Shown piece after piece: positions 5,795-7,294 of a DNA stretch of 7,294 bases (positions are counted from its first letter, which is position 1; every line of letters starts with the position of its first letter). Below the pieces are notes generated by a model, which was not told the DNA's origin, made no database searches, and saw only the letters and a list, made by a program, of their open reading frames with translations. The stretch is from Chitinophagaceae bacterium. Its GTDB lineage: Bacteria > Bacteroidota > Bacteroidia > Chitinophagales > Chitinophagaceae. The position numbers and the translations under genes were made by a program. The stretch spans positions 1 to 7,294 of the forward strand of contig PMUF01000471.1 in NCBI GenBank assembly GCA_003167015.1, in the 5' to 3' direction.

Positions 5795-7294
5795 TTAAAA
5801 ATTATATCCCACCCTGAAAATCAGCGGCTCCGTCTGCGGCACATTTTGATAACTCAAAGCGTCGAAAAGCAGGGATATTTTGGTCTGCTTCAGCAATGCG
5901 CTTTTCGTCGAGATCGTCTTACTGATGCCTATGAGGGCCGATTTCGTCCAGTACTGGATCTGCCTAAGCTGCTGATACTCCGTGAACGGCGCCGTATAGT
6001 TATATTCGAAGCCGCCCGTGGCGGAGAAGCTGCCCTTCAGGGCAATATCCACGAAGGATCTCAGCCCCACGCCTTGCCCGGTGACGGCGATATGATTAAA
6101 TCCTGTGCCCCAGCCGATCTTCATCGCTGCGCCGATACCGACATCATTCCCCTTCCCGAGCTTATAGCCCAGCGAGAGGCCGATGCTGGTCATGGTCGGG
6201 AAATAGTAGGTGCTCTGCGTGGTCTGGAAATCGATGCCGTACATCAGGCGGCTGAGGAAGGTCTTTGTCTTTTGTTCATTGGGCCGGAAATTGGGCGCAT
6301 CGATCGTGCTGCCGCCGCCGCCGAGCTGGCTGAGCTTGGCTTTATAGCTGGCCAGCTGAGACTGAGCGGACTCCAGGCCGGAAGGCACCGAAGGCGCGGC
6401 AGCCGAAGCCGACGAATTATTGTTGGTGGTACCCGAAGCTGCTGCCGTCAGCTGGCTTTTAACCGACTCCGAGATCTGGTTTCGCGTCTGCAATCCTGCT
6501 ATGATTTGCGGCCCGCTGGAAGAACCCGGAAGGCTGAACAGGGAAGAAAGCTGCGAATTGGTTTTCATGTAGCCCTGAAAGGCGGGCAGGCGGCTGAGCA
6601 TCGCGAGGGCCTTTTGTTCAATCGCATCGGGGCTGGCCACCATGGCCTGGTATTGCTTTATTTGGGCCGAGTAGTAATACATATTCTGCTGCATCTGTGC
6701 ATAGGGCTTGCCCAGCACATTTTGCAGGCTGGCATGTTGGGTGATATACTGCCCGATCTGCTGCTTGCGCTGTGCCATAAATCCCTTGATCTGTGCGGCG
6801 TCCTGCATCTTAGCCTGTAAAGCCTGTAACTGGCTGATGGAAGCCTGCAATTTCGCCTGCACCTCGGGGGGAAGGTTGGCGCCTACCTTGGTGGTGAGGG
6901 TAGCAGCGCTTCCACCGGTGAGCGTGGTCACTGAACCGGGGGGCTGGCTCAGGGTTGATGGGCTCAGAGCGGGCTGATTCAGGGCCGACTGATTTTTCTG
7001 CAGGAAAGCCAGCGCTGTCTGCAAAGAGTCCATATGAGGCTGGTAAGTCCCGGTCACTTTCTGGTGATTGCTGCCGGTATCCGTCTGCAGCTTCTGCAAT
7101 AGCGTAGCATATTGCTGATTGGAACCGGCGAACAATTTTTTGGCCGCATTCGAATCGATGCTGTATAATTTCTTTTGCAATCGCTGTTCCTGCTGCTGCA
7201 GCTTCTGCAGGTATTTCTGCGTCTGTTGCGACAACTGCTGATTGAGACTGGCCGTCTTCGACTGGATGTGGCCGAAGAGACGCATCGGGAAACT
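5795..7294 (-). CDS. Coiled-coil protein with C-terminal outer-membrane beta-barrel-like domain (5' end probably beyond window)
   Basis: The frame stays open through the right edge: three more codons (Ser-Phe-Pro) precede the ATG at 7285. No signal peptide follows that ATG, although the C-terminus looks like an outer-membrane protein, so the real start is probably outside the window. Numbering from that ATG, residues 1-100 and 140-240 are Gln/Lys/Leu-rich helices with coiled-coil character (QQTQKYLQKLQQQEQRLQKK; KLQASISQLQALQAKMQ). Pro/Ser/Thr/Gly-rich linkers lie at about 103-140 and 282-308, and a GGGG turn at 332-335. Residues about 343-496 are alternating, Gly- and aromatic-rich strands (YGIDFQTT, IGLSLGYKLG, GVGLRSFVDIALKGSFSATG, GFEYNY) ending RVGYNF; a terminal Phe is usual for outer-membrane barrels. 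The protein should be anchored in the outer membrane with a periplasmic or surface coiled coil. It precedes the Rhs-like gene by 22 bases, suggesting co-transcription and perhaps a role in exporting or holding that protein. I cannot name the family. Confidence 0.85.
   Translation of the reverse strand, partial: SFPMRLFGHIQSKTASLNQQLSQQTQKYLQKLQQQEQRLQKKLYSIDSNAAKKLFAGSNQQYATLLQKLQTDTGSNHQKVTGTYQPHMDSLQTALAFLQKNQSALNQPALSPSTLSQPPGSVTTLTGGSAATLTTKVGANLPPEVQAKLQASISQLQALQAKMQDAAQIKGFMAQRKQQIGQYITQHASLQNVLGKPYAQMQQNMYYYSAQIKQYQAMVASPDAIEQKALAMLSRLPAFQGYMKTNSQLSSLFSLPGSSSGPQIIAGLQTRNQISESVKSQLTAAASGTTNNNSSASAAAPSVPSGLESAQSQLASYKAKLSQLGGGGSTIDAPNFRPNEQKTKTFLSRLMYGIDFQTTQSTYYFPTMTSIGLSLGYKLGKGNDVGIGAAMKIGWGTGFNHIAVTGQGVGLRSFVDIALKGSFSATGGFEYNYTAPFTEYQQLRQIQYWTKSALIGISKTISTKSALLKQTKISLLFDALSYQNVPQTEPLIFRVGYNF

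Noticed and set aside
6309..6322. Run of gcc/ccg triplets as a microsatellite
   Set aside because: It simply encodes the GGGG linker of the coiled-coil/barrel protein and is only about four units long.
5846..6820. 324-residue open frame on the plus strand
   Set aside because: It lies wholly antisense to the coiled-coil/barrel gene, whose minus-strand frame has clear protein-like composition. The plus-strand product is rich in Arg, Gly, His and Cys without domain features, as expected for a shadow in GC-rich coding DNA.

Overview
The window looks like chromosomal DNA from a Bacteroidota bacterium, most likely a Chitinophagaceae member such as Chitinophaga or a relative. This rests on three things: the protein families present, signal peptides that end just before a Gln, and start codons preceded by A-rich sequence rather than a Shine-Dalgarno site. 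The genus-level guess comes from remembered protein families, not from a search.

All convincing genes are on the minus strand and tightly packed, so they read right to left as one probable operon. First (7294 to 5795) is a protein with a Gln-rich coiled-coil region and a C-terminal outer-membrane beta-barrel-like domain; its true start probably lies beyond the right edge. After 22 bases comes a 1599-residue secreted Rhs/YD-repeat-type protein (5772 to 973). It has the Bacteroidota N-terminal GLGWSL module, a large beta-rich middle, a carbohydrate-binding-like insert and a short YD block. In place of the usual Rhs autoprotease and toxin tip, it ends in a PKD-like plus leucine-rich-like region. 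After 19 bases comes a secreted protein (953 to the left edge) with an N-terminal beta-sandwich region and a bacterial Ig-like domain; it runs off the window and its last visible residues hint at a fibre-like repeat region.

The three products look like a cell-envelope set: one probable outer-membrane component and two large exported proteins. A shared job in surface display or adhesion is an inference from order and spacing. No RNA gene, mobile element, CRISPR array, convincing terminator or immunity gene was seen. The two intergenic gaps share an identical 14-base block placed identically over the two start codons. The long antisense reading frames are shadows of the minus-strand genes. Nothing here demands a new system; the most distinctive points are the replaced C-terminus of the Rhs-like protein and its pairing with the coiled-coil/barrel protein.
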